Below, in pieces: positions 11,791-24,601 of a stretch of DNA of 64,000 nt (the first letter of the stretch is position 1; each line of letters begins with the position of its first letter). The stretch covers positions 15,041,001-15,105,000 of the forward strand of contig NC_092580.1 in NCBI RefSeq assembly GCF_037975245.1, given 5' to 3'. The notes beneath the pieces are model-generated. The model did no database searches, was not told the DNA's origin, and worked only from the letters and a program-made list of their open reading frames with translations. The position numbers and the translations under genes are program-made. Source of the DNA: Apostichopus japonicus. Its lineage: Eukaryota; Echinodermata; Holothuroidea; Aspidochirotida; Stichopodidae.

Positions 11791-14700
11791 CTATATGGAG
11801 CAACAGAACCTTGAACTATTCTCTGGTTCATCTGGAAGCCGAATATTGCCATCGCTGGTGGTAAAGAGATCGGTTTTGCACATGTTAGATTTATTCTCAG
11901 TCTCCAATATCCTCTCCACAAGAAACCTACAAAAAAACAAAGAACATGCAGGCATGGTTTGAAGTTTTGCAATTTGTGATTTGATTTGACATCAAAAGAG
12001 GAGCCATAAAGAGAAGAAATGGGAGTGGAGGGGGTGGGAGGGGGAGGTGGGGGTTATTGTAACATAACATGACATGGATAATAAGACACACTGCTTTATG
12101 CTGTGGTTCTGCAAGTCTGCATCTTCCCCTTTGGACTGTTTTTGGTTTTGTGTTTACTAATAGTCACTAGTGCAAATAAAAAAAAATCTACTATAATCAA
12201 GGTTTTCTGACATTTAGGGGAGACTTCCCAATTATTGGTCAGAGAATCGTTTCTTGTTTGGAAAATAGGTTCTGCCTATCCCCCCCTCCCCTCCAATAAA
12301 GTATTGGGCCCCATAAAAAAGTCAGACTATGCCCCTGGGTGAAATTCCTTAATAACTCAAATTTGGTATTGTAATTCATCCTGCTCTAGCAAAATTGTAT
12401 TTAATGGTATGTCACCTAGACAGTATTAACCTAATTCATGTTCTTTTATAGTCATCCTTTCATACTAAAAGATGTACTCACATCATTGGTCCTGCTATGT
12501 TGGTGTTATCCTTAACAGATATTGTTGACCAACCAATAAAAGAAGAGTCCCGGCATAAGGATTTTATATCCTCATCTTGAATGCGTCTGTTCGACAGATC
12601 TGTCTGAAGTTAAAATTTAAATAAAAGAAATTGAATGAGAGATTTTATTTGCTTCTAATATAAATCATTCTTTTTTTCTCAAACTAAATAAATAACTGTT
12701 TGTATCTTGGAATATGTAGGTTAAAATACCTAGTATACATTTTATCAGAAGAGTGGCTATGTATCATTGCTATATAGGAAACCTTCAACATCAAAATTTA
12801 TTAAATTAAAAAAGATGTACACACAGAAAAAGGTTATACAAAGATTAAAAAATGCTATACACGCAGAAAAGGGTTATAAAAAGATTGCCTAGCTGACAGG
12901 TAAGCAGGGCTATCATGTAACATGTGTCACATTTATGTACTGTATATACCTTATTCCCAAGAAGCATGCAAGGGATAGGGCGGCCATCTGGCAGTTGTAC
13001 ATTCTGGTCGACATCGTGCTTCCATTTACCTACGTCATGAAAGCTCTTGGCATCACTGACGTCAAACATAATGATGCAGGCAGAGGCTTTCCTATAATAC
13101 AGTTTAGTGAGGGACCCAAAATATTCCTGTCCTGAAAAACGAAAAAGGACGTAAAAAATATGTTACTAGTTTTCCCTTGAGGAACATATATACTTATTGA
13201 AATATTCTTTTAGGTAAAAAAAAAAGAAGAGAAAATTAAGTAAAATCATCATAATAATTATAAATGAATGTGATTTAAATTATAAAGAAATAATTCCTAT
13301 GATGGGACTGGCATCATAAAATCAAAACAAAATTAGATACTGTGAGGCAAAACATGAGAAAAATTAAACTATGAGATGGTGAAGAAAGCAAATACACATA
13401 TTAACAAAAAAATGCAAATACAATGTATCCACTCTGCACATACGCTGCAAAAATCTATCTTCTTCCAAGGTTTCTTCCCTTGATTTCACAAAGAGAGGTG
13501 GGATATGGGGGGGGGGTGGGGTGTGGGGAGGGTTGTCAGGGGAGGTTCTTTGATTTGTTATGTCACATTTAAGTTATGACCTGATAATGATTCTATTATA
13601 TGGTGATCTTTGAATCATTATGTTTATATGTACAGTGACTTTGAATGAATGACTCACAGATCCTTGCTGCTAGAAATGGCGGAAAACACAGAATTTTACT
13701 GCCAAAATATGAAGCCTGCAGTTACTAGTGAGTCACTTACCTGCAATGTCCCAGATCTGTAATCTGACGGTCTCTTTATTAGGCCTTTCAATCTTTTTCA
13801 AGGCAAAGTCCACTGTATGGCAAAGAAAACAACAAAGCTAAAAAAGTGATGAGGGCTTTACTCTAGACCTACCAATACCTACCCAAACTGCGGTTCATAA
13901 TTAATCTTGAGCACTGTAGGTCTATGTCAAAAGGTCACATATTGTATGGACTTTTTTTCGGAGAAGTGACCATTATAATTCGTCCCCAGATAACTTATAT
14001 AGTATTAAATTAAACAATCAAAATGTCTCAATGACTATTAAACGATCATGCTTAAAGGTCATCAGATTTGGCCCCAAATGTTAGCAATGCTGCTAAAACC
14101 TTTCGAAAGTACTTTGCTAAAGGCTCTGATCCCAAAAATTTGTTTCAGCCATTGAGCATTATTAAAACTAGATACTTCAATTTATCTGGGTGTGGGTTTA
14201 TACAATGTTTACATTCACAGTAAAATACATGTTGAAAATTACTAGCATATTTGGGGTACATACATACATGATTACCTTTATAAGGTTGCATGGTAGTATT
14301 ACCAGACCTGTCATGACTTTTGAATGACTATAATCACGACAAAAGTAAAAAAGTATTATAGTTCCTTGAGTACAAAACTGGCTGCTTTCATTTTTTATAT
14401 GTACAATACAGCATCTCTTACACTAGTTACGTTTACCTCACTCATTACACAGCAACTGAGCAGAACCTCGTACATTACACAGCATCTGGGCAGAACCTTG
14501 TAGTAATTTTTACACTTTTTTTGAAAACTTGTAAGAAAGTTTGTTTTAAAGTAAGTGTCATACCTTGACATAACACAAAATAACATTTGGGTAAGATGCA
14601 AAAACATATATTTTACTTCAAACTGTACATTAGAATTTGTTCAACTTTTGGAAGAGCAAACATATTGATCTGAGGACTTAATCCATTGGGAGTGCATGGT

Positions 14701-14931
14701 GAACATTTCCATATATACTTCTAAGAACTTTCAGGCTTAACCTGCCCTGTGCAGTCTCAGTAGTACAAAGATCTTACCGCCAATCGTCGCCTGGAATCTG
14801 GTATATTTACCATGAACGTAACGGAAAACAAAGGACGATTTTCCAACTAGAGGATTGCCTACAACTAGCACTTTGAACAGCTTGTTATTATTTGATGGGT
14901 CATCGACAAGATTGCTAGTAGCATCTCCCAT
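11791..14931 (-). CDS. Rab GTPase of the Rab29/Rab32/Rab38 group
   Basis: Five exons on the minus strand (14931-14778, 13812-13741, 13131-12950, 12603-12482, 11926-11791) join in frame to 221 aa. The start ATG at 14931 lies 9 bases after an acceptor, so a non-coding 5' exon is likely. P-loop GNPLVGKS is at 25-32, switch I TIGVDFALK at 49-57 (VDFALK marks the Rab32/38/29 group), switch II DIAGQE at 73-78, NKTD at 135-138, and the C-terminus CCSI is a prenylation tail. The central and C-terminal parts (ASACIIMFDV; GWSTISVKDN) look closest to Rab29. These Rabs act in trafficking to lysosome-related organelles and the trans-Golgi. Oddities: Tyr79 where relatives have Arg (GQERF), and ISVKDN for the usual TSAK/TSVKEN. 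Confidence 0.93.
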
Positions 14932-17122
14932 CTCTGTCACCTGGAAGAGAGAAAGAAAATGCACTTAGATGATGAACAAAAAACTGGCCATAGTCTTCCA
15001 GAAAGACAAGAGATTAAAAGTTAGTAACTTCTATAGCCTACTGAACTGTATCAAGCAATTACTTTAATAATCATGCAACTGGTGCCTTCATAAAATAACT
15101 GCCCAGTTTGTTTTGGGGTTTTCGTTGTTTTTCTTAAAACGTTACGACTTAAATAAATTCAATGACAACAGTATAAAGTATTTAACATGCCTATATAAGT
15201 ACTTGTAACCTCTGTTATGAGCATGCATAGATTCATTGGTCTACAACCAGTGGTGGCCGCCCCATCTACAATATTCTTCAAAAACAGGAACAAACAAACA
15301 AACAAGGCAACAGTTGTGAAAACATCATTAAGCTCCCCTTTCATAAATTAACAGTGCTCTCTTTTCATTTTTGTAATTAAAAAATGAATTTTTCATTTAG
15401 AAAGATGCCCTTCTGTGGAGAAAATGTAGAGGAAACTGTTACTTTACTTGATAGAGGATACCGGCCCACTTTGTTGACAAATTTAGAAATGATTCTAATC
15501 AAAAGGTGTCGCTTTATATTGAAAACCATTATAAGGGTAGTTCTAAGAACGGTAAGCCAGGCCTTACACTGATAACGTCGAACCGCGCGTGAACAGGAAA
15601 TAATCTCCAAAAGCGGATATTTGATAATATGTTCCTTTTTTATTGATTCTGAATAAAACTATAACTTTGGTTAATTAAAATGTAAAGGCATAAATATAAA
15701 TTACGGAGCCCGGCCACTGTTCTACGTCTGTACTCTGTAGACTCCGGATGATAAACTTAAACTCCCCGATATGTCTTTAGGAGACACTTAAACCCCTAGC
15801 TGATTTTAAAATAACAAATTACGACGCGATACACAGGGCACACGCTCTGCCCTTGAACCTGATTGGTCTAAACTTATAACTCACCCCTCACCAAACTCTT
15901 GAATGGTTGAGTGCCAACCGGATATGCAGATGAGCACATGCAAATCGGCACTCAACCAATTTGAACCAGTTTGGCTGTCTTCCGACCCCACAAACCGAAT
16001 CATTTAAAACAAAACATCTGTATGCTTCTAATAGCGCGTGATTCATAGCCCGTCACACCACAGAGCAAACCACCACAACGCGAGCCATGTGTGACGTCAT
16101 AATAACAATAACAAACTAGAATACGCTTCACACAAGTATAAAAATTGTGCTACAGAATGCACAGAGTGAATCTATTTTATCAGGAAATTTTGAGGTGATT
16201 TGGGGGGATCAATTAGTCAAAGTCACATATATATGTACCCCTTATTCCCCTCTACAGATCATGCCTATACTGGGTTAGCTTAGTGCCTCTTCAGAGTACT
16301 GACTGATATTCTTGCAATCCGTATACATCATTAACGTTTGCCACTGTCTTATTTTGGGCAAAAACAACTAGGCCTGTATTAATGTAAAATTCCAATATAT
16401 GCCTTATTATACTGGCTATAGCTTTGCCTACATACAATGCTTTCCGTCATTTGATTGTAATTACATACCATTACCAGTGACACGCAGTTGGCTAAATTTT
16501 GTCGATCTAAACTTTGTGTGGCACAGGCAAAAACTGTCAACGTTGGAAACAAACGTCAGGCCTAGGACTATATCCCCAACCTAAAGTTAGACCTATATCA
16601 TGGGTTCTATGTCAACATACCCTTGGACTGCTTGACTGTATGTTTGCGTCGAACTGACGTTTTTGTTCGCAGTAGGCCAGGACGCGAAATCCATCCATAC
16701 ACGTGATGCAGAAACACGATGCAACAAAATAAAAGTACCTAGGTCATATTCTCATAAGAATAACACTTTTCAAGATTAAACTGGTCCACTTATTATGATA
16801 GAAACTATTTTGTAGTATTATCTAGCTAAGCCACACCTCCATCTTGTAGTTGTACGTATAACATGGCCTTGGGCAGAGCGCACAGTGAACTGTTAGGAGG
16901 CGTGTTTAGACTTACGGTTTGGTCCGCCTTGATGATCAATGGGGTGGTACTTGAACTAAAGCCCCGCCTGAAAATTAGCAATAACAAAACTGATTTTATT
17001 AATCATAATCTAGCTACCCAATGTACATAGTAAATATACACTTATGATCATGTGAAATATCTTGTGGGAAGATGCCCTCAGTATAAGTTTTGTAACTGCA
17101 AGAGTAAGTGAGTTTTTCAAAC
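14932..17122. promoter_or_regulatory. Divergent promoter region between the Rab gene and CCDC115
   Basis: The start codons of two divergent genes are 2.2 kb apart. Visible elements include a perfect CRE palindrome TGACGTCA at 16092-16099, a CCAAT box at about 15956-15960, an inverted CCAAT (ATTGG) near 15862, and an octamer ATGCAAAT at 15938-15945. Transcription starts are not visible from sequence alone, and motif matches this short can arise by chance. Confidence 0.45.
15904..15958. repeat. 12-bp perfect inverted repeat around an octamer motif
   Basis: TGGTTGAGTGCC (15904-15915) and GGCACTCAACCA (15947-15958) are exact complements. The 31-base loop contains ATGCAAAT. It could be a regulatory cruciform or the remnant of a small inverted-repeat element. 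Confidence 0.6.
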
Positions 17123-20100
17123 ATGGAGGTGGCAAACATCTGTCAAAAACTTGATGAAGCAGCAATTAAATATTTCGAAATTCTCGAGGAACTTACCGAA
17201 AGGAAAAAGAGACTTCAGGATGGCTTACGAGAGGTAGACCTAGGCTAACACACTGGCCTATACTATAGTACTTGTACTATGTAGCCTAACGTTATTGTAG
17301 CCTAATTAACTTACTCAGAACTGTAGCCTAAGTTAATATAACAGATGGTCAATGCGCATTCTAGAACTTTGTGGCCTTTGAATTTTGACCATAACAATCC
17401 CGTGCTAGAGTTCTGTGTGTGCGGTATGAATATACTCTATAGCCTAGACCTAGAGTAATGATAATTGTGTACAATGACGGACGTGGTACTGATGATGGTA
17501 GGCGAAGCATATTACTCTTCAAATAGGATTTTGATGGAGACGCACAGCATTTGCAGTATATATATATCTGATGTGAAATTCTAAAAGGTTCCCAGGTCAT
17601 ACTGTAGCAAAACAAAGTGTGTTAGTGTTGAAAAAGCAAAATTGCAAGATACAAATAGTTCTAACTATATACTATAGATGTGTGTCTCTGCATCTTTGCT
17701 CTACAAGTCAGTTAAAATAGGAACAGCTTTTTATTGTCTGACGCAATTACTGTAAAATTAATGGATACCGTAATTTTCTGCACACGTTACTTTCCGCTGA
17801 AACAAAACAGTGTTTTCCGCACACAAATTTGTCAGCGGAAAACAACGTTTTGTTCAGCGGAAAGTACCGTTTTTGTGGGAGGAACAGAATGACTTACTGA
17901 AATGATTAGGCACATGGAAGGATTATGGAGGATGGAGAAGATAGCATTTAACTGGCAGGATAAAATGTAGCTTCGAGACTAGATTATTATTAGGATAGCT
18001 AAGGTTGTAACTTAGGCTGTAAGCACTAGCTTAGGCTGTAAGCACAAGTTTAATTTTAGTTAAACAGCGCCATCTTATTTGGTTGTAGTTTTCGATATGG
18101 CTAAAGGTGAAAAAAGGTGAGCTGCCGTGACGATTTGGTCTCGCTAAGTTTCATCCTTTAGGGGGCGGGCAGAGGGGGAGGGGTGTCTTTTGTGATATTT
18201 TCACATTAACAATAACAGAGTACAGAGTGAGAATATATAGGGCTATATAATATTATGCCTCATACTCCTTTAAGTGATCCCTCATTACAAACACCCCAAG
18301 CCTCCTGTAAATTATAAGCAGCTTAACTGTTCTAACATGAACTCAGTCTAACCATGCTTATCGACGTTCTTTGATACTTTCTCATGTTATTTTTATCATC
18401 ATGAGGAAAAATATAGTGTACAGGTAAGTGGAAGAAAAAGTTGTTTTCCGCACAAGATTTTTTTCCAGCGGAAAGTAATGTGCGGAAAGTAACGTGTGCG
18501 GAAAGTAACGTGTGCGGAAAACAACTGAAACCACAATTAATTAGCCTTACAGTACACACTGCTTAATACTGTTAGGCAAAATTATATTCACTAAGTACAG
18601 TTTGGTTTTTAATTAGACCTATGCTCAAAAAATGGGTACCCATGGATGTACCAAAGTAAGCAAATGGTATTACCTGGGAGAACATAGTGAAGAACTAAGT
18701 ACTAGGCCTACTCTAGTCATTGCTCTCACTTGTAAGGATATGAACTAGGCCTATAGCATACTGTAGCTTTACCATACCTTGTACAAGTTACCATACCTTG
18801 TACTGTTAGAGGACCAAACAGTATGTTAGTGAGTGAACCTTGTGTGCAAAACAGTGAATATACCTATATGTTTTCAAAGTATGTGGCATTCTTATCGCCA
18901 GTAATGATCATTTAGGATTCATTTTGCCTTTCAGGGTTTTTTCAGTCTTTCCAAGGCTAGGTACTCTATGGGATCTAGATCTGTGGGATCTTTGCAGTAT
19001 AACACAACCAATATGAAGGCTCTGGCATCAGTAGAAGTCAGGTTGGTTTCATAAAACTGTTTTATTTACCTGATATTTGAGTAATGAGCTGTGCATGTTC
19101 TGTAGTTATTTTGAAGTTAATTGTTGGGTACATGTTGACTTGTAAAAGTAAAGTACTTTGTATTACAATACGCAGTACAGGTTTGACCCTACAACGGCTG
19201 ATCATTCTTGTCTTTACCAAGATAACCTTTTAAGTGACTATCATTTGCTTGCAGTGATGAATGTGGCAGCTGCACATTTTTTCATCAAAGACGAGAACCG
19301 ACTAAGAAAACTGCCAAACAGAAGCAGGCAGGAAGTGACAAAGACAGAAACGCGGAAGTACAGTCGACCGAATCACAGGGTAATTATGCAGACAGTATAG
19401 CCTAAAGGTCACTGTGCTGCGTGTAAATTGTAGCCATAATAATCCAGTACAGAGATATCTGTTGAGGGATTAGTTTATGAGTTTGACAGTGGTTTGCTTG
19501 AGCTGATTTGCTTGAGCTTGACACTTCAACTGCACAGATATGTAAAGCCACCTGAATGTGGAAAGGAACTTGAAATGAAATTGATGTGCAATGCTAATCA
19601 TATGAAGACTTGCTCAAGGCTTTAGGCAAGGGTTAGCATATTCAGTGGTTTACCGGTAGGACACTGCATCCCTGGGTGGGGAGGAGTTTTGGGGAGCTCT
19701 TAGGGAAGGAAGATTCATAATATTGCCAAAAAATTGCAATTGAAGTCAATATTGGTACTTGTTGCAACTTTGTAAATCCAGTTAGACAGCGTTTTCTGCC
19801 AATCTTGTGGGGCTAATATGCAGCCATGAATCATCTTTGTGTGTTGAAAACGATAACATCATGCCTCAAATACGGCCATGTATAGTGATGCGTACTATGT
19901 GTGCACTTCTGTGGTTTGTGTGTCACATTACACAGTGATTTATTATGAACCTCACAAAAACCTCAACAAATCTGGACTTTTATGTTTGCTGGCAGGACAA
20001 TGTGTGTTCGTTTGCAAAAATGGAACAATCACGATTAATCAGTATGGTAAGTGTACGTCAGTCTTAAGACTGCATCCGTAATAGGTACGTGTCTCCTTAG

Positions 20101-22176
20101 CAGATTTCTATCAAAGTTGTGTAGGGTTGTGTATCTCACTCGTTATCACATCGAGGTAAAGAGCGTGATTTGCTCTGTTTCTTCTTTAAATTCATCTGGT
20201 GTAAACTGTAAACAAAGTATATATGGCATAATATGAAGAAGATGTTGATTGTATAAATTGGAAGTTATTAGTTATAACTTCGAGTGTTAGCTCATTGGTT
20301 AACGCCGGTGCTTTTCAATCCTAAGGTCCCGAGTTCGAGTCACTCCAAGATTAATGCATGTCGTCCAGTTACAGAGCTGTTGACAATTGACAATTCATAA
20401 TCATGGACGTTAAATATGAATCTAAGAGACTGACTTCGGTCAGCTTGCTGCTTTGATAAGCCAATGATGGCTTCTTCGCGAGTTCTTGCTTGCAGGAGGA
20501 TCTAATATACATTCATAAGTGGGAATGTGTAACATTTTTGTATTCTTTGTATGGCAAAGGTCCAACTCTACAGACTTTTATACACTCCTTTTTTCATTTT
20601 CTTCTGCATACATCAGTCAGAAGAAGGAAGGCAGAAGAGAATGGCCCAGAGGAATCAGAGTTGGAAGAGAGAATCCAAGAACTCTCCATAGAGGAGGTTA
20701 CTATCCAAGATCCACTAAAGTGGTTTGGTATTTTGGTCCCAGCAGCATTAAGACAGGGTCAGAATGCCTTTATAGAAGGTAAATGTATACCTTATACATA
20801 TTTATCTTCATATTATATCTAATTTTTAAATTACAGTTTTACTAGATTTATGTTAATCAATGAAGAATATAATGTATATTTAAAACATGTAAATTTGGTT
20901 TGAATGAAGAATATTTAATCATATTTATGTTTGTTGACATATTGAAAGCTAATATAGAGTCATATTATGTTTCATTAATTGGTATAGCCCAACAGTATAT
21001 CATTTAAGAAATAGTGTTATCCACTCACCAGTGCCACCCCCACCCCCCCTAACCCCACCCCCTCACCCCCCAACAAAAATGGAAAGGGAAAAAAGATATC
21101 AACCACACTCATGGATTGTGTATGCGATAAAGATCTTAGAACTACTGGTCTACTCTTTTCATATTTAAGAATGATCTCAAAAGATTCTTGTTATCTGTCT
21201 CTAGTTGTATGTCTGTATGTAGAGAATTAATCCGTTTAGTTAAGCTGCATCGGTCTGAGAATAAGTTTAGGAATAGTGTTTGCAAGATTTATTGGTAATT
21301 AGCAGGAGGATAATAAGATGAAGAGAAAGATACAGAGATGAGTTTAACCAACTCTGTGAAAGCATTGGCAGTTGCACAGATTGGGTGTCAAAACGTTATG
21401 ATCTCCTAAGGTATAGCTCTATCCTTTGCCTTGCTGGGCAAACCCACCCAGATGGCTGGCTTCACAAAGTCTGCTAATTGACTACACTTTTCATCATGTT
21501 TTTGCCATATTTCAGCTGTAATTACTTGCAGCATCTGGCTTGAAATAGTCATTGCATAGACCAGGAGTGGGCAACCTTCAGCCAGTGGGCCACATATGGC
21601 CCGCCAGTGATTTTTTTGCGGCCTGTGAGATGTCTCAAGAAAAAGAAAAAAATTAACCAAATTAACCAAAAATTACACCATCACAAAAAAATGAACTAGC
21701 TGCTTAGAATTTATTGGCACTAATGATGCTGTCATGTAGACCTATTATACCCATTAATTATCAACTGTACTGCATTGACATTATGTTTTTGTGAATACAG
21801 ATTAAGTACACACACCTATTGCTTGAAAGTCCTCGGAATCAAAGGTTTGAAATCAACAGCAGGTTGTTGGCTAGGTGCGGCCCAGTAAACTTTTCACCCA
21901 TTATATCTGGCCCATTCATTCAAAAAGGTTGCCCACCCCTGTCATAGACGTATGGAACCTCCCTGCTGCTCATGTCTTATTGTTACTCTCTCTCTATTCT
22001 TATTATGCTCCCCAGCTGTTGAGCAGTGTGTGGAGATTGCAACCCTCCAGAATAAACTGATGGCTACACAGCTGGAATATCAAGAACTCATGAAAACTAA
22101 AATGGAGCTAAATGACAAAACAGAAAATGTGGATGATACCGAAGAAGGTGAAACAAATGTTGGAAGAACTGGATAA
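17123..22176 (+). CDS. CCDC115: CCDC115 / Vma22-like V-ATPase assembly factor
   Basis: Exons 17123-17233, 18935-19041, 19255-19379, 20617-20778 and 22016-22176 join in frame to 184 aa (human protein about 180 aa). The N-terminus is a coiled coil (LDEAAIKYFEILEELTERK). Exon 2 encodes GFFSLSKARYSMGSRSVGSL, matching the family's LAKARYAMGAKSVG block. A basic, low-complexity linker follows. Exon 4 carries the signature DPLKWFGILVPAALRQGQ and exon 5 the final helix (CVEIATLQNKL). CCDC115 works with TMEM199 in the ER/ERGIC to assemble the V0 sector of the vacuolar proton pump. It is divergent from a Rab of the lysosome-related-organelle group, a suggestive but unproven link. Introns hold a MITE (17750-18552), a SINE (20281-20503) and a hAT-like MITE (21562-21941). 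Confidence 0.95.
17750..18552. mobile_element. 803-bp inverted-repeat element with TA target duplication
   Basis: The ends CTGTAA and TTACAG are flanked by TA on each side, as in Tc1/mariner-type insertions. Inside both ends are copies of a motif built on GCACACGTTACTTTCCGC: on the left in one orientation (17779-17880) and on the right as several tandem complementary copies (18433-18525). No transposase was found, so it is non-autonomous. Confidence 0.6.
20281..20503 (+). mobile_element. tRNA-derived SINE, forward copy
   Basis: The head has a Pol III A-box-like sequence (TTAGCTCATTGGTTAACGCC) and a B-box (GAGTTCGAGTC) spaced as in a tRNA. The body is about 150 bp. A reverse-oriented copy at 51003-51220 matches along the whole length. 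It lies in the CCDC115 intron just before the exon at 20617. Confidence 0.8.
21562..21941. mobile_element. 380-bp hAT-like MITE in last CCDC115 intron
   Basis: Terminal inverted repeats CAGGAGTGGGCAACCTT and AAGGTTGCCCACCCCTG match at 16 of 17 positions. The flanks GCATAGAC and TCATAGAC are a 7/8 target duplication. The right half is shared with bases 1-145. Confidence 0.8.
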
Positions 22177-23690
22177 TGATGGCGCTGTTGCTTTTAGAGG
22201 CACATTGATGTTGTATGATGATATGAAGCCCGAGTGAGATCGTGTTTAAGGAGGTGTTGCCAAAATATGATAGTCAGAATCTTGCAAACCAAGTTGGGGT
22301 AAAAAACACAAATCTAATGAGAGTCACAAAGATGGTGGACTATTGTAGGGAAGACATCGGGTAAGACCGTAAGAGTCTGTTCACGTGTATTTCAAACCTC
22401 TTGTTTTTCTTAAAGAATAACTTCAGGTAAAAAGATATTTGTGACAGCTGACTGGAAGCAACATTTTTTCAGTGAAAGTTGCATATGAAGATCCATACAA
22501 CAGATAAGATTTCTAAGAGGGTGGAAGTATTTTGAGGATGGCAGTAATAACAAAGAACAACATTTGTTAAAGCACACCCTCTATCTAGAAAACCTATTGG
22601 GAGGCTATAGATACAAAGAAGTTTGAAGAACGTAGCTAGACAACGTTAAAAATGTGCATTTCAGGATGAATTCTTCAACCCGTCCAGATGAGCACATCTA
22701 CGAAGATGAAAAGGCACTCTGACATGAGGAGGTTTGAATGAACTTTGGTAAACAAAGTCATTGAAAATATGATAGAATGTCACCACTTATGGTTAGGACA
22801 TACTTTAGCAAGTTATTTGTGATCACCACAGCTCCAATTGTAACAAAATGTAGTTATTTGTTGTCAGTGAGGTTCCTGCTCCCTGCATAGCTCCTTGCAT
22901 ACAAGTTATTGATGTTGTGGTGAGTAATACCCCTCCCCACCCCTCTTCGTCTTTGTTTTTAGATTAGTTTTAATTTCAGAGGAAACAATGATAACAATAG
23001 AAGAAAAGAGGCAAATCTGGTAACATAATGCATACAATATTTATTGCTATATTGAAACAGTGTAATAGAATTTAATACCAAAATAAATACTTTTATAGTG
23101 TCTTTTAATGAGTACAGTTTGCAACCCAAGTAACAAGGACTTGACAAATGGAATCACACTCTGCTATATACATGAACACACCACCACTGCAAATGCATCT
23201 GTAGTAAAATTCATTGCCTCATCTCCACCCCCCCCCCCATCCCCCAATAATCCTTTCCAACAAAGTTTTTAATCTTAACTCCTAATTTCAAACATTAAAA
23301 ACACTCTTTAATTTTGGAGAATTTTATCAGGGAGAAAATGCCCACTTGGGGGTTCCTGTCAGACACCTTAATCCCAATTAATATAGGAAACTGCTAACTG
23401 CTAACAATTTGTCAGTTTCCATTCAGAGCCCAATACTCCATTGAGCAAAAGAACGAAGCCAAGACTAATTGATGGTACTCCCTTGACGGAGTTGTTTGGC
23501 AGAATGCGGTGTGTCACATCGTGTGGTAAAATTGCCAGAAAACAACTTGAGTTTAACTGTGTATTTGTTTACAAAGTTTCCTCTCTCATCTATTGTAAAT
23601 GTTCTTTAACTCCACTCCTGCAATTTGGACTTACTTTAAACTGAAAATGTACATACCATTTAGGAAAACCACCACAGACTAAGTACTTTA
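22177..23690. other. CCDC115 3' UTR and intergenic DNA
   Basis: No coding signal is supported. A candidate AATAAA lies at 23082-23087. C-rich runs near 23228-23245 and 23709-23724 are low complexity. Confidence 0.4.
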
Positions 23691-23694
23691 TCAT

Positions 23695-23875
23695 AGTAGT
23701 AAAGCACCACCCCCCCCCCCCCCACCGGCCCCAAAACTCCTATTAAAAAACAGATCATGACAAAAACTTAATTGAATGATTTGTAAGTGCCACCAAATTA
23801 AGAAATATTGTCATTAACTATTCCTCCTTTCTGCTAGAGCTACTTCCACCCAATTCCCAGAGCACAAGGTGTAAT
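23695..23875. repeat. Dispersed repeat, copy A
   Basis: It begins with a C-run followed by ACCGGCCCCAAAACTCC and is nearly identical to 29956-30118 in the same orientation, ending at CCAATTCCCAG. The family is unrecognised, and no terminal inverted repeat or Pol III boxes are seen. Confidence 0.75.
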
Positions 23876-24504
23876 TTATATGTATTAAAAGTGCAGAAAG
23901 TGAATAAAGTTAGGCATTCGTGCAACTTTACTTTGAGGAGAACACAGGTTATTTACAAACATACTTTTAAAGAAGAGTAACAGCTGACAATAACTAGATA
24001 GAATGGTGGTGTTCTTCTTTGGTTCAGTTAAGTTCAGTTCAGTTAACTTACAAATGCTTTCAAAATAATATAACACATCCTTCTGACGCCACTTCAACAT
24101 TTTAACCCTGCATATTTTTTGCATTAAGCCTAGATGCCGTTACAAAGCAACAAACTTTTGTTTTGATACTTTCTTGGGATTCCAAGTTTTCACTATTTTT
24201 TCTTTTCCTTTGAACAAATTTCAGTATCTTATATGCAACATAATTAAAAGCAAATATATAAATAGATAAAATGAAAAGGAATCTGAAAGACCAGTGTGAA
24301 ACAAAATTCACAACTTTTTCTTCAAGGAATGGAAGCACCATTAAATGGATCATAGTTATGATTTCAAGTGATTTACTGAAGATTAATGGTTCAATGGATA
24401 TAGAAACGAAACTTTAAAGTCATACTGAAAATTAAAAAATCATAATATTGATGGCACCTTGCATCAGCCTCATTAGGGATATGCCACAGAGACTCAAAAT
24501 GTAT

Positions 24505-24530
24505 TTATATATATATATATATATATATAC
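24505..24530. repeat. (TA)n microsatellite
   Basis: A short TA run that borders a 75-bp segment leading into the hammerhead-like motif at 24602. Confidence 0.85.
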
Positions 24531-24601
24531 GAAGAGTAAAGTTGGTTGGTTGGCGTCTATCTTGGCGCAGAATGCTCTATGTCCGGTGGACAGAGCGAAA
24601 T

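Noticed and set aside
12240-12350. Another hAT-like MITE ending AGACTATGCCCCTG
   Set aside because: Only one plausible terminus is present; no matching left end or target duplication.
20281-20360. Functional tRNA gene
   Set aside because: A-box and B-box are present, but the acceptor stem does not pair and a second copy shares a long non-tRNA body, so it is a SINE.
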